From positions 62,001-126,000 of the forward strand of contig VRMN01000004.1 of assembly GCA_008690995.1 (NCBI GenBank): a DNA stretch of 64,000 nucleotides, in the 5' to 3' direction. Both the position numbers and the translations under genes were made by a program. Position 1 is the stretch's first letter. Each line of letters begins with the position of its first letter. Under the pieces are notes generated by a model. The model was not told the DNA's origin, searched no databases, and saw only the letters and a list, made by a program, of their open reading frames with translations. This DNA comes from Porphyridium purpureum (lineage: Eukaryota; Rhodophyta; Bangiophyceae; Porphyridiales; Porphyridiaceae). This document shows positions 39,001 to 49,600 of this stretch, one piece after another.

Positions 39001-39434
39001 GGAAGAAAGTGCGGCGCGGTTGTACGATGATCGCCTTTCAATTCCAATCCGCTGGAGTGTGGAAATAATTAATGTATGGGACTCTCTGTGACCAGTCCTG
39101 CAAAGTCTTAGCCACGAGCAGTGTCGCTATTGCGATGGTCATCAAGTAAATGTAACGGGAAAGTCCTCTCGAAGAAGAGCCGAAGCCAAGTGAGGAATCG
39201 GTCACGGCCGGGCAAGCCGCTTCGGCGAGCATGTTGTCAGGCTTCGAATCAGGTCACGATCCAACTTCCGAACTCTCTCTGGGCGCGTCACCTCACGCAG
39301 TCGTGCGTGCGCCCCTAATAAATTATGGCGCCTTCTTACAAAATTGGCATTGCAAGTTTCTTCGTAGCGGGTTGGCGCAATCTCCGAGGTCGGCGCCGTG
39401 TGAGACTCGCGCGCGGTGGCAGCAGCGGTTATCC
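39001..39434. other. Spacer between desaturase and prolyl-tRNA synthetase
   Basis: This 434 bp between two plus-strand genes includes a frame open into the synthetase from about 39231 but without an ATG supported by homology before 39435. No GTACAGT was seen. It should hold the desaturase 3' end and the synthetase promoter. Confidence 0.4.
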
Positions 39435-41222
39435 ATGTCGGCGTTTGTGTTTGGTTCCGGCGGCTGCCACTATGCTTTGCGGCATGCCGCCGAGCAGAGA
39501 TGCGCGTGTGTATGTGGCGGCTGGACAGGCGCGTCGCGCGCCGCGGGCACCGCACGCACGACATCGCGCGCCCTAAGTCATACGCTGTTCGTACGGTGTG
39601 CGTCCGCCGCGTCGTCGTCAACCCCCGCATCTTCTTCGTCTGACGCAACTCAAACGCAGACAAAGAAGCAGCAAGGCGGGAAACCAAACACAGGCGGCCC
39701 GGCTGCGAGCGCACAGCAACAAGGCATTAGCTCGCGCGCAAACGACTACTCGCAATGGTATTTGGATGTGCTCGCCGCGGGCGAGCTGGTGGATACCTCG
39801 CCCGTCAAGGGATGCATGGTGATCCGGCCGCACGGATTCGCAATCTGGGAATTCATGCGCGATTGGCTTGACGCGCGGCTCAAGGCGCGCGGTGTGCAAA
39901 ACGCGTACTTTCCGATCTTCATCCCCCAGTCGTTCCTGAGCAAGGAGGCCGAGCACGTCGAAGGCTTTGCCAAGGAGTGCGCCGTGGTGACGCACCACAG
40001 GCTACGCGTAGCGGCAGACCCGGGTGCCAACAATGGCCAGGTGCTGGAAGTGGATCCTGACGCAAAGCTGGAGGAGCCGCTGGTGGTGCGACCAACGTCC
40101 GAGACCATCATTTGGAACATGTTCCAACGCTGGATCTCGTCGTACCGCGAGCTGCCCTTGCTCATCAACCAGTGGGCCAACGTTGTCCGGTGGGAAATGC
40201 GCACCCGGCCCTTTTTGCGAACAACCGAGTTTCTTTGGCAAGAGGGACACACCGCACATGCCTCGGCTGAGGAAGCGCTGTCGTACGCACGCGACATGAT
40301 TGATGTCTATGCCGAGCTCTGCGAGAATATGCTGGCCATGCCTGTGGTAAAGGGCATCAAAAGCCCCTCCGAGCGCTTTGCCGGCGCCGAAGAGACATTT
40401 ACGATCGAAGGGCAGATGCAAAACGGCTGGGCGCTTCAGTGCGGCACGTCTCATTTCCTGGGTCAGAACTTTGCGCGTGCGTTTGACGTGTACTTTATGA
40501 ATCAAGAAGAGAAACGGGAGCTTGTCTGGGCAACGAGCTGGGGCGTATCAACGCGACTGATGGGCGCGTTGATCATGACGCACTCGGACGACACGGGTTT
40601 GGTGCTGCCGCCCAGCGTCGCCCCCGTCCAGGTCATTCTCATACCGATTTTCAAGAATGCAGAAACGAAGGCACAGGTTGGAGCGTACGTATCGTCGCTA
40701 CGCGAGCGGCTTCTACGTCACGGCGTTCGCGTCAAGGTGGATGACCGTGAGAACGTGCGCCCTGGTGCCAAGTATTTTGAGTGGGAGCGCAAGGGCGTGT
40801 GCTTGCGCATGGAAGTGGGCCCGCGCGACATGGAGAAGAACCAAACGTACTGCGCGTCACGCACGCGCAAGGACAAGTTTTCGATTCCAGTGGATGAGCA
40901 GTTTGAACGCAGCGTGCTTGAAAAGCTCTCTTCCATCCAGCGTGACATGCTTGAGACGGCCAAGGCGCGCGTCGCCGCACGCACCTTCCGCGTGGACTCG
41001 TACGACGAAATGAAGCAGATGCTTTCAGCTGGCGCGGACAATGCTGGTTTTTACATCGTACCATGGAAGTGCGACGCTGACAACGAAAGGCAAATCAAGG
41101 AGGAGTGCAAAGCCACCATCCGATGTTACCCCATGGACATGCAGCACGAAGTCCAAGGGAAGGTGTGCTTCTACTCCAACGAACCTGCGACGCACATGGC
41201 AATCTTTGCGCGCGCATACTAG
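39435..41222 (+). CDS. Prolyl-tRNA synthetase, organellar precursor
   Basis: The enzyme charges tRNA-Pro. From the ATG at 39435 (MSAFVFGSGG) the precursor has 595 residues. About 95 residues of Ala/Ser/Arg-rich sequence precede the enzyme, as expected of a plastid and/or mitochondrial presequence. The class II core begins at NDYSQWYLDVLAAGELVD. Motif 2 is in VVRWEMRTRPFLRTTEFLWQEGHTAHAS, with PLVVRPTSETIIW for the proline site, and motif 3 in WGVSTRLMGALIMTHSDD. The anticodon domain (VILIPIF onward) and a C-terminal zinc-ribbon-like part end in IFARAY. This is the archaeal/eukaryote-like ProRS form used in plant organelles, without the bacterial editing insertion. Plastid versus dual targeting cannot be decided here. 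Confidence 0.92.
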   Translation: MSAFVFGSGGCHYALRHAAEQRCACVCGGWTGASRAAGTARTTSRALSHTLFVRCASAASSSTPASSSSDATQTQTKKQQGGKPNTGGPAASAQQQGISSRANDYSQWYLDVLAAGELVDTSPVKGCMVIRPHGFAIWEFMRDWLDARLKARGVQNAYFPIFIPQSFLSKEAEHVEGFAKECAVVTHHRLRVAADPGANNGQVLEVDPDAKLEEPLVVRPTSETIIWNMFQRWISSYRELPLLINQWANVVRWEMRTRPFLRTTEFLWQEGHTAHASAEEALSYARDMIDVYAELCENMLAMPVVKGIKSPSERFAGAEETFTIEGQMQNGWALQCGTSHFLGQNFARAFDVYFMNQEEKRELVWATSWGVSTRLMGALIMTHSDDTGLVLPPSVAPVQVILIPIFKNAETKAQVGAYVSSLRERLLRHGVRVKVDDRENVRPGAKYFEWERKGVCLRMEVGPRDMEKNQTYCASRTRKDKFSIPVDEQFERSVLEKLSSIQRDMLETAKARVAARTFRVDSYDEMKQMLSAGADNAGFYIVPWKCDADNERQIKEECKATIRCYPMDMQHEVQGKVCFYSNEPATHMAIFARAY

Positions 41223-41449
41223 AATGTGCCACCGAGTATGGACAATGTGATTTGTGGTTGCGTGGATGGTACGCAAAGCTACCGTGCTGTTTCCTCAGAC
41301 ACAAGCGCAAACACAGAAAAAAAATGCGTGCACGCACGGACAAAATAAATAAAATCGGAATGGATTTCGTGTACTCGAAGAAACATGTTCCGTCCGGCAG
41401 GCCATTCCTGAGTGCGTCAATCCGTGCACTCACGCGTCTCAGTTCTCCT

Positions 41450-43354
41450 TCATGTACTTGACGTGAGGTCAATCAGTGATGCGTGGTGACACAGCGCCGC
41501 AAGCACCTCTTGAATGTGTGCCTTATGGTTGGTGAGGATGTCCATGCTCTCAAACAGATTGTCGCTGATCTGCTGCGTTTCCAGCTGCAATTGCTGCTTG
41601 ATGCTCTTGTATTCAGCAGTCTGCTCAGCCAGCGCTGTCGCGCTTTCGTGCAAAACACGTTCGCCTTCGGCCTTCAACTCGCGGATGGTCTCGTCCAGTG
41701 CCACGGCCTCCTGCTTACGCTCGGCAAGCTGTGCATTGAGCGCGTCGCGCTCGCTACGATACGTCGCCTCAAGTTTTGCGTGCCGCTGCTTCATGAGGTC
41801 CTGCTCGTCGCGCTTGAGCACGAGCAGCTCGTCCAGTTCGTCAATTTTCTCGCGAAGCTGAAGCATCTCGTCTAGGCAGCGTGCAATGTGTTGATCAAAG
41901 CTCCCCTTCAGTTGGGTGACGGCCGGCAGCACGGTCTCAGCAATTCGTAACGACAGCAGCTTGTCCGGGCTGCACACACCCGCGTCGCGGCTGAGTGTTA
42001 CGCGAAGCTGCATACCGCGCGCATTCCGTGCCGTTGACGGCACCAGCTGCAGTCTTTCGGCTGCGCCGTGATACTCGTGGAGCATGTCTTCGACACACTG
42101 AACACGCTGCGTCACTTGAGTCTCGACTGCGGCGTGTGCGCGCTCCGCGGCGTCGCGTTGCTCGGCCACCTTGTGCAGCCGGCTTTTAAGCGCCGCCCGG
42201 TCGCTCGCAATACGTGACACATCGATGGCCTGGCTGTCTTGGACACTGATGCGCGTCTTGAGCTCCAGCTTGTCGTCTATTGTGACTCTGAGCTCGTCTT
42301 GCTTTGTCGCGAGGTCGTGTCGCTTCTCATCCCGCCGCTCCATCAGCATCAGCTTGTGCGCGTCGAGCTTTTGTATCAATTGTGAAAACTTATCCACATC
42401 AGCCTCGTAGTCGTCGCGCTTGCGACGCAGCGCTATCACAGGGGACTCTTCCTGCTCCAATGCTTCAATCTGTTTTCTCAGCTCGTCGTTCTCGAGTTCC
42501 AGCGCGTCGCTGCGCTTGACGCTGTCGGCGTCTCGCTGCGTAAAGATTGCCTCGAGCTCTTGCTCCAGCTCGGGGAAGTCGTCATCGCCCGCCAGAAAGG
42601 CATCATACGTGCGACTGGCGTACGTAAAAAAGAGGTCCTTTCCGAACGCATCATCGGTCTCGAGCTCCTTGGCATTCTCTTTAGCTGCTCGCGCGGCATC
42701 GTCATAGTTGAGCAGGTCTAGCATCCAAGACAGGACTGCCAGCAGGGCTGGCCATGTATGCGGGCTACCCACGGCGTGCAATGCGCTCTTGCTCACATTG
42801 AAAGGGTAGCGCAGTGTCTTGAGCAGCGCCGGCACCTCATCTTCAAAGCGCTTCTCGAATTGGAACGCCGGATCGACTTGCCGCAGCAGAAAGGTCAGAA
42901 TGTGCTGAAAGTCCTTGCTCGTTGGTGTCGATAGCAATTTAGGGGAAATTGCCTGGTCGAACCCGTGCTCGGTGAGGAAATAGATCAAGTTGCGGATGCA
43001 GTCTTGCATATATGTCTTGTCTGTCACTGGCCGGGGGTCAGACTTGGCACCGGGCCGGTTGCCATACGTAGACACGCCCGAGCCACGACTGACGCGGTTA
43101 CCGCCGCCGCCTGCTGTACCGGCCGTCGCTGGATTACTACCACGCCGCCCAGGACCCAGCGACTCGCGTTTGCCGAGACCCATGGAAAGCCGCCCGGCCG
43201 CGCCTCCCACGGTTGACACCGCCGACATCCGCCGGTCATCCTTTGACCCGGGCTGAAGCCCGCCAATATTGCGAGGCGCAGGCCCCATAGACATCCTCGC
43301 ATTCATCCCAGACGACGACACTGGGCCCAGCGTCGTGCGGCGTCCGCCCATCAT
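41450..43354 (-). CDS. NDC80: Kinetochore protein NDC80/HEC1
   Basis: NDC80 is the microtubule-binding subunit of the outer-kinetochore Ndc80 complex. The first ATG in frame is at 43354, giving 634 residues, the usual length. An Arg/Gly/Ser-rich, positively charged N-terminal tail of about 120 residues fits the Aurora-regulated tail of the family. The calponin-homology domain follows, with QDCIRNLIYFLTEHGFD, TSKDFQHILTFLLRQVDPAF and LLKTLRYPFNVSKSALHAVG, then HTWPALLAVLSWMLDLL. From about residue 280 the chain is long coiled coil to the C-terminus. The gene converges with prolyl-tRNA synthetase. GTACAGT lies about 320 bp upstream (43672). Confidence 0.95.
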   Translation of the reverse strand: MMGGRRTTLGPVSSSGMNARMSMGPAPRNIGGLQPGSKDDRRMSAVSTVGGAAGRLSMGLGKRESLGPGRRGSNPATAGTAGGGGNRVSRGSGVSTYGNRPGAKSDPRPVTDKTYMQDCIRNLIYFLTEHGFDQAISPKLLSTPTSKDFQHILTFLLRQVDPAFQFEKRFEDEVPALLKTLRYPFNVSKSALHAVGSPHTWPALLAVLSWMLDLLNYDDAARAAKENAKELETDDAFGKDLFFTYASRTYDAFLAGDDDFPELEQELEAIFTQRDADSVKRSDALELENDELRKQIEALEQEESPVIALRRKRDDYEADVDKFSQLIQKLDAHKLMLMERRDEKRHDLATKQDELRVTIDDKLELKTRISVQDSQAIDVSRIASDRAALKSRLHKVAEQRDAAERAHAAVETQVTQRVQCVEDMLHEYHGAAERLQLVPSTARNARGMQLRVTLSRDAGVCSPDKLLSLRIAETVLPAVTQLKGSFDQHIARCLDEMLQLREKIDELDELLVLKRDEQDLMKQRHAKLEATYRSERDALNAQLAERKQEAVALDETIRELKAEGERVLHESATALAEQTAEYKSIKQQLQLETQQISDNLFESMDILTNHKAHIQEVLAALCHHASLIDLTSST

Positions 43355-44347
43355 CTTTGCCTGGCCGCCTCTCACGATAGTCGCTTCTCCACCAAAACCG
43401 CTCCGGAGTCCACGCGGCTCTCAGTCAAGCCACGTCCTTGTCTAGCACCGCCGTCTCCACGTGCGACGCTCCTACCCGTCAGGCCCCCCGCCAACCCGAT
43501 AAGAGCGGCGCGCCGCCTCGTCCTTCTCCACCTCGCCACCATCGCGCATGTCCGTTTCGCGTTTCCGCTGCGTTTTGTCTCCCTTTTTTTTTTCAAACAT
43601 TTGAAATCTGTGCGACGTTTCGCGTTCATGTTGAAACGGTCATGTTTTCTGATAGAGAGGTACAGCGTCATGTACAGTGACCGATGCTTGTGCTTTTGTT
43701 TCGTGGGACGCAGCCAGACGGCATCGACCTCGCGTATGTTGTCTGGTGTTTGTCCAGCATGAAGCCCTTCCTCGCGAGGAACAGAGTTCGTGCGTTGGAG
43801 TCCGCGTGGTCGTCCATCTGACGACGTCGGTGGATGTGGGCGCGAAATCGTGCTCGCGCTGTGTGACACGGGTGCGATGCACGGAGGCAAACGTAGGCGC
43901 TCAAGCTCGTTGGTGCCCACGCAGAACATTTCGTTCTGCCGTATTCGGGTTTCACACTTTATGCGTGCTGAAGTGCGCAGGCGGCAAGGCGTTGATCGGA
44001 GAATTGTAAGAGAATTTTGAAAAGCTGCACTCTTTTGTAAACAAGTCATGCTCTCAGGGTATTTGACCGGGAAACCGACTCGACGCTGTGCGAGCATCTT
44101 CCTCGGAGTGTTCATGTCTAGCTTTATTACGACGTCGTTACTCTACAGAAAAGCCTCATCGTGGACTGTAAAAAGGGATTCCCTGGACAGAAGAAAAAGC
44201 TCGGTGCAGCGCTCGGACAAGAATGGAAAGTCAGAGAATGTGATTCGGGAAACACGTTTTTCGATCCCGACCAACCGTGGCGATCTTCTCTTTCCCCGAG
44301 CGTTCCGCCGCCATGTGATGTCTGAAACACAGTCCCTGCGCTTCCGT
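43355..44347. other. Spacer between NDC80 and triosephosphate isomerase
   Basis: This 993 bp contains the NDC80 promoter with GTACAGT at 43672-43678 and a GTACAGC at 43660-43666. The right part is the 3' flank of triosephosphate isomerase. Frames here overlap the heptamers and show no domain. Confidence 0.45.
43660..43678 (+). promoter_or_regulatory. GTACAGT element upstream of NDC80
   Basis: One exact GTACAGT (43672-43678) and one near-match GTACAGC (43660-43666) lie 12 bp apart, about 310 bp from the NDC80 ATG. Confidence 0.5.
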
Positions 44348-45106
44348 CTACTTCTGCTTGTAAGAATCAACAATTGTCAAAAAGTCCTTCTTGAGCGAGG
44401 CTCCACCAACGAGGAATCCGTCGATGTCTGGCTTCTTGGCGAGCTCGACGCAGTTCGAGGCACTCACTGAGCCGCCGTACAGGATGCGCGTCGACTCGGC
44501 GACTTCCGTGGACACGGCCTTTGCGAGCCAGTCGCGGATCGCTGCATGGGTCTCTTGCGCCTGGTCTGGCGTGGCGACCTTGCCCGTGCCAATAGCCCAC
44601 ACGGGCTCATACGCAATGACGACGTTGGACCAGTCCGAAATGATGTCCGCCAGCGCCTTGAGCTGGCGCTCGTTGACGCTGTTGGTGAGGCCTGCCTCGC
44701 GCTCCTCCAGCAGCTCGCCAATGCAGAACATCACCTTGAGGCCCGCGTCGAGCGCGTACTTGGTCTTTGTGGCGATCGTCTCATCGGACTCCTTGATCTG
44801 CGGGAGGTGGCGGCGCTCCGAGTGCCCAAGGCACGCCCATCCAAAGCCGACATCGACGATCATATCGGCGCTGATCTCGCCGGTGAAGGCGCCGCCCTTG
44901 CCGATCCAGCAGTTCTGCACGCCCATCTGGAAGTCCTCGCGCAGCAGCTCGCGCGCGTACGTGCCGTAGATGAACGGCGGGAAGCACACGACCTCGCAGC
45001 TGGCCGCGTCCACCGCGTCGCCCTGCAGGTCATTGCACAGCGCCGCGATCGACGCCTTTGTGCCGTTGCACTTCCAGTTCCCACCCACGCAAAACACCCT
45101 ACCCAT
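44348..45106 (-). CDS. TPI: Triosephosphate isomerase
   Basis: The enzyme interconverts dihydroxyacetone phosphate and glyceraldehyde 3-phosphate. From the ATG at 45106 (MGRVFCVGGNWKCNGT) it has 252 residues, the normal size. The catalytic set is visible: Lys in NWKCNG, His in LGHSERRHLPQ and Glu in VIAYEPVWAIGTGKVATPDQ, followed by the flexible loop. The phosphate-binding ILYGGSVSASNC and FLVGGASL complete the barrel. The frame is open 25 codons further upstream, but that part is not conserved and no transit peptide is seen, so this is probably the cytosolic isoform, suited to the cytosolic starch metabolism of red algae. It shares a short divergent spacer with U1-70K. Confidence 0.97.
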   Translation of the reverse strand: MGRVFCVGGNWKCNGTKASIAALCNDLQGDAVDAASCEVVCFPPFIYGTYARELLREDFQMGVQNCWIGKGGAFTGEISADMIVDVGFGWACLGHSERRHLPQIKESDETIATKTKYALDAGLKVMFCIGELLEEREAGLTNSVNERQLKALADIISDWSNVVIAYEPVWAIGTGKVATPDQAQETHAAIRDWLAKAVSTEVAESTRILYGGSVSASNCVELAKKPDIDGFLVGGASLKKDFLTIVDSYKQK

Positions 45107-45336
45107 ATTTCCACTCCTCGCCACCCAGATCCACGCCCCCGGCAAACCCACGAAGCTACCTGTCTCTATCTCCCACCGCACCCACTACCACCACCACCAC
45201 CTGCAGCTCTTGCGCGATCCCCAAACCTACGTCCGTCTCCCCTCCTTCCTCACCGCGCCGCCTGCCCACACCACACGTCCACTTCCACCTGTAAATCACG
45301 CGCCGTTCGTTCCCACCGAACCAAACAAGATTCCAC

Positions 45337-45431
45337 ACTGTACACGACCGCGGCAATGCTGTACTTTACTAACCCATTTATTAATTTAATAAACTCGCGG
45401 CGTTTAACAGTAGTGTACCTTTTTACTGTAC
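45337..45431. promoter_or_regulatory. ACTGTAC pair in the TPI/U1-70K spacer
   Basis: ACTGTAC lies at 45337-45343 and 45425-45431, with a partial GCTGTACTTT between at about 45358. They flank an AT-rich block (45364-45395). Confidence 0.55.
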
Positions 45432-45459
45432 CGCCAACTCCGAAAGCGATGGCGCGGTT

Positions 45460-45498
45460 GAGAGGGAGCTTGAGAGAGAGAAAGAGAGAGAGAGAGAG
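45460..45498 (+). repeat. GA-rich tract before U1-70K
   Basis: Nearly pure GA repeats end about 40 bp before the chosen U1-70K ATG, on the sense strand. The tract probably lies in the 5' leader or core promoter. Confidence 0.8.
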
Positions 45499-45540
45499 CT
45501 TGAGCTTGTACGAGCCAGTGCGGGGTGTGGATGCGTGAGG

Positions 45541-46428
45541 ATGGGTATTCATGCAGGCAATCGGACGCGGCCGGCGTATTCGGGCCAGCCGCGGTTCGAA
45601 ATGCCGCGCGTCATTAAGAAAATGTTCGCGCCGCGACCGCCCGTGCCGTTCAAGCCGCCTGTGCGCAAACGCAAGCTCGGCCAAATGAGTGGCCTGTGCG
45701 CCTTCCTACCGGCGTGCGCAGACACGGCTGTCGGCCAGGGTGGCGCAGCTGCGCAAGGACAGGCCGAGCAAGCATCTGCGGAAAAGAACTTCAAGACGCC
45801 AATTCAAGTCCGCGTCGAGAAACAGGCGGCAAGACAGAGCCGCATGGAGACGATCAAGCTGCGGCTCGCTGCGAATGAGAAAAACAAGGACAGGGACCAG
45901 TGGACTTCCTCGGCTGCCTGCACCGTCTTCGTTGCCAACCTATCCATCGAGCTGACTGAAGCGCAGCTGCGCTGGGAAATGGAGTCGGTGGGGCCTGTTC
46001 GCGCGCTCGTTCGACCCACCAAACCACTCAATATACCCCTGCTCCAGCCGCCCGCCTCAGCGCAGGACCAGCGAGTGCCAGTCTCATATGCATTTGTTGA
46101 ATTTGAGCGGGAGGAGGACGCCCGCGAGGCGTGCCGTCGATTGCAAGGGCGCAAACTGGATGGCAAGCGCATGATTACCGACATGGAGAGGGGCAGGACG
46201 GTGCCCAGCTGGATTCCACCGCGTCTTCGACTCCAACCCCGCCATCCTGGCCCACAGCCGGTCTTTCGACCACCAGCACATCGAACAGGCCGAGATCTCG
46301 GGAGCCGGCTGGGAAAGCGGCGCGCGTCTGAAGTGGAGAAGCGCAGCGATTTTTCTGCAATCGCGCACCGAGAGCATGACCGCGAACAGAGAGCACATTC
46401 TTTCACCAAACGACGCCGTGACTTTTAA
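45541..46428 (+). CDS. SNRNP70: U1 small nuclear ribonucleoprotein 70 kDa
   Basis: U1-70K binds stem-loop I of U1 snRNA and helps recognise 5' splice sites. From the first in-frame ATG (45541) the protein has 295 residues; a second ATG at 45601 (MPRVIKKMFAPRPP) is another candidate. The hallmark FAPRPPVPFKPP occurs near residues 28-39, matching LFAPRDPIPYLPP, the segment that reaches toward Sm/U1C. A basic helix precedes an RRM: RNP2 is CTVFVANLS, and the RNP1 area reads VPVSYAFVEFE without the usual leading RG. A loop of about 15 extra residues sits before it. DMERGRTVPSW matches the strictly conserved DVERGRTVKGW. The Arg-rich tail is short and lacks long RS/RD repeats. Its presence shows the organism splices introns even though genes here are intron-poor. 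Confidence 0.9.
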   Translation: MGIHAGNRTRPAYSGQPRFEMPRVIKKMFAPRPPVPFKPPVRKRKLGQMSGLCAFLPACADTAVGQGGAAAQGQAEQASAEKNFKTPIQVRVEKQAARQSRMETIKLRLAANEKNKDRDQWTSSAACTVFVANLSIELTEAQLRWEMESVGPVRALVRPTKPLNIPLLQPPASAQDQRVPVSYAFVEFEREEDAREACRRLQGRKLDGKRMITDMERGRTVPSWIPPRLRLQPRHPGPQPVFRPPAHRTGRDLGSRLGKRRASEVEKRSDFSAIAHREHDREQRAHSFTKRRRDF

Positions 46429-46612
46429 TGGCATGTCCCTTTCGGAGTAGACGAGCTGCTGGAGCGATAGAAGGCCTCGAGCGTGACGATACAGCCAGGA
46501 GCAGCACAGACCGGGTTTACAAATGGAGGTCGTGGCTGGGCTTCATCATCCTTGCTCTTCGTGCTGTGGACGATGTATTCCTTACGTCGTCAAGATATTT
46601 TCACACACCAGC

Positions 46613-49600
46613 TCACGCGTGCGGAAAGACGTACGCATCAGTCCACGTCGACGTGATCAAGTTCTCGTTCATCAGCCGGATATCGTCAGGTGCGGCGGCG
46701 CGCAGCAGCATACCCGAACGGCCTGGAACATGCACCTGGATCATAACGGGTGCGCGGACAGCGCGCTCGCACGACGCAAACTCGTCGTCAACCATGCACA
46801 CCCACGCCTGCTGGTGCGCTGCACCAGGAAGCCCAAAGTCCGTGCCCATAGGCGTCGGATTCAGCAGCACAACCACCTGGCTCCACTGCTGCTCGATACG
46901 CCGTCTTTCTTCAGAAGACAAGGAGTCTATTCTGTAGCCATGCGCATACTCGCCTTCTTTGTACCCTTGCATGTGGTAGGCAATGCACCGCTCCGGCACA
47001 ATCAGGTCAAGGTCTTCAAAGAACGTGATGCGCTCTCGCACCTCGGCGGCGTTAGTCATGCTAAAGAGCTGTGGGTGCGTACGTCGGAGCCGTATGAGAT
47101 GCTGGTGATACCTGACGCACATGAGTCGCTCGCGCTTCCATGCCCAACGCACCATGTTAATGTCGTCCGGCGAGCAGTACGAATTTTCGACGCCCTGCTT
47201 GGTGCGCATCATCTCCTGTCCAGCGTGGATAAATGGAACGCCCTGCGACGTGAGGACAATGAGTGCCCCGAGCCGCGCCATGCGCTCATAGTCGGCGTCC
47301 GTGTACGTAATATCGTCCTGTCGATTGGCCACGTAGTGCTGGAATTGGTCGTACAACGTGCGATTGTCATGGCACTCGATGTAATTAATGCTCTCCAGGG
47401 GTGAGTCTGCAAACACGTCGATCGAGCCCAAAATGCCGCGTTTGACTTCATCAATGCGTCCACCGTCCATGAGAAAAGTCTCGTCCACACTCCACGTTGA
47501 CCCACGCAACGCATCACGGAACGTGTCATTGAATACCGAGAAGCCCCGACCTCGTTGGGTGCCCTTTTCTGTGGGCGCAATGGGTGTCATACCTCCCGTC
47601 CACGGTTCACCATACAGCATAATGTTCGGATCGATTTTCTGCATCTCGCGCGCGAGCATTGCAACCGTTTCAGTGTCCACAAGTGCCAGCAGGTCAAACC
47701 GGAAGCCGTCTACCTTATACTCGGAGACCCAGTACCTGAGCGAATCGAGCAAGAACTTGCGTCCCATGGGCGCTTCCGAGCGGAACTCATTCCCGCAACC
47801 CGACCCGTTCGAAAAGCACGTCCCGCAGCGCTTCTCGTGCTTGCCGCGGTTCGCGCACGTATTGTGGTCGCCCACACTCAGCGGCGTGTTCCCGCAATTC
47901 CGGTAGTAGTAGCGTGGCGCGAGGCCGTTGAACGAAAAGCGTGCCTCGAGGTTGAACTCGTTGGCGTCTTCGGCAGTATGGTTGTACACGACATCCATGA
48001 TCACCTTCAACCCAACATCATGCAGCGCCGAAACGAGTTGCTTGAACTCACTCACACGGGCAGCTGAAGTCGTATCCGTGGCATACCATCCATCCGGCGA
48101 ATTAAAGTGCACCGGCATGTAGCCCCACCAGTACTGATTGCCATCCGTACTGCTCTCGTCATTATCAAAGTCCTGCACGGGCAGAATCTGCACCGCAGTC
48201 ACTCCCATCTCAATAATATGATCCAAAGCGGTACTCAGCGGCGTGATTTCAACGTCATCAATAATGTCAGGCAACGGCAAATGATCAAGCTGTTCGCCTT
48301 GGCTCACGCCATTTTCTGCCTTTTGCGCCCTTTTGCTGGGGGATGCACGGGCCGCAACGCTATCGGCTACGCCTAATTTGCGTGCCTGCTCAGTCACCGT
48401 GCCCACTTTGGTCTCGCAGTTCTGTCCTGCAGATGGCTCTTGCTCTCCCTCCTGCAGCATGGATCCGCGCTCGGTGAGGCCGAGAAACTTGCCGCGCATG
48501 AGAATACCAGACTGTTGATCTATGGTCATGTCGCGCACGTGAATTTCGTAAATGATGGCGTTCTGTGGCGGCACGTTCGGGCGGTCCGTCACTGGCGTGG
48601 TGTCCCTTCCAAAGATCAGTCCACGGCCCGTGTGCGAAGTGTTACAGCGCGAATACGGGTCAATCACTTCGACGCCGGGGAATCTGCGCGTATCGTCTGG
48701 CGTGCTGAGCGCAAGCAGCTTATAGTAGCGTCCCTTCAGGTCACCCTGTATGCGCGCCTTCCACACACCTCCCATGATACGGCGCATGCTTACAAGTTCG
48801 CGGCCTTGCTGGCCCGATGGGGCTGAATACAGCACTACACTAAGCTCGGCCGCCGACGGCGCGAAACAGCGGAACACTGTCTCGCTCGGAGAATACTCCC
48901 AGCCCAACGTGCCATCGTAATAGTAGGCGTCCTCATTTTCGTATACCGGCCAGCGGAGCCGCGCGTCGTGCATGTTCAGAACTGACACGGAATAGAGCTC
49001 CACAGGGAAGTCTTCATCAAAGCGCACTGCACGGGGTTCAAACGTCGCGCGCATGGTCCACGCGTCGACGCTCGTCATGCTAAGCAGTACCTTGTTCAAG
49101 TCTAGCACATTTTGATGACCAGAAGAAGCTCCTTTGAACACTGCCTTCACGTTTGCCGGGTCCTGCTCTGGTGCAAACCATGACGCTGGTAGACTCGTGC
49201 TGATTTCAACAATGTTGTCGTCAATCACCGACGCTGTCATGTCGCCCACGGCATCGAAAAGTTCAGCCACAAGCTCTGGGAAGCCCTCGAGCAGCATGCG
49301 GTCGCGCGGGTGACGAGTGCAATCCCATGTGACGGTGTGTGCTCCCCTGTCGGTCCACGCGGCACCGCCGTGCCGCGGCAGCAGCTTGATGCGATTGCCG
49401 CAACCTAAGCAAGCGCGCGGGATCGAAAAGACCACAAAGCTGAGTCCGTCGATATTTACCACATCCATGTGCGGCTGGCCAAAGCCAAAGCCGTCAGAAC
49501 TCGAGCTTGGCTCTTTATCCGCCGGGTCTGGGAGCAAAGCTGCGACCGTTTCGTCCTCTGCGTCCCACACCCACAAATCCCATTGGCGCGCGTGCGCGCG

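Larger units (their letters stand above)
45107..45540. other. Divergent promoter region, TPI / U1-70K
   Basis: This 434 bp holds ACTGTAC at 45337 and 45425, an AT-rich block at 45364-45395, and a GA tract just before U1-70K. No gene lies here. The order heptamer, AT block, heptamer, GA tract gives a compact view of a promoter in this genome. Confidence 0.6.

Noticed and set aside
44546-45538. 330-codon plus-strand frame over triosephosphate isomerase
   Set aside because: Antisense to an unmistakable TPI and running through its promoter elements.
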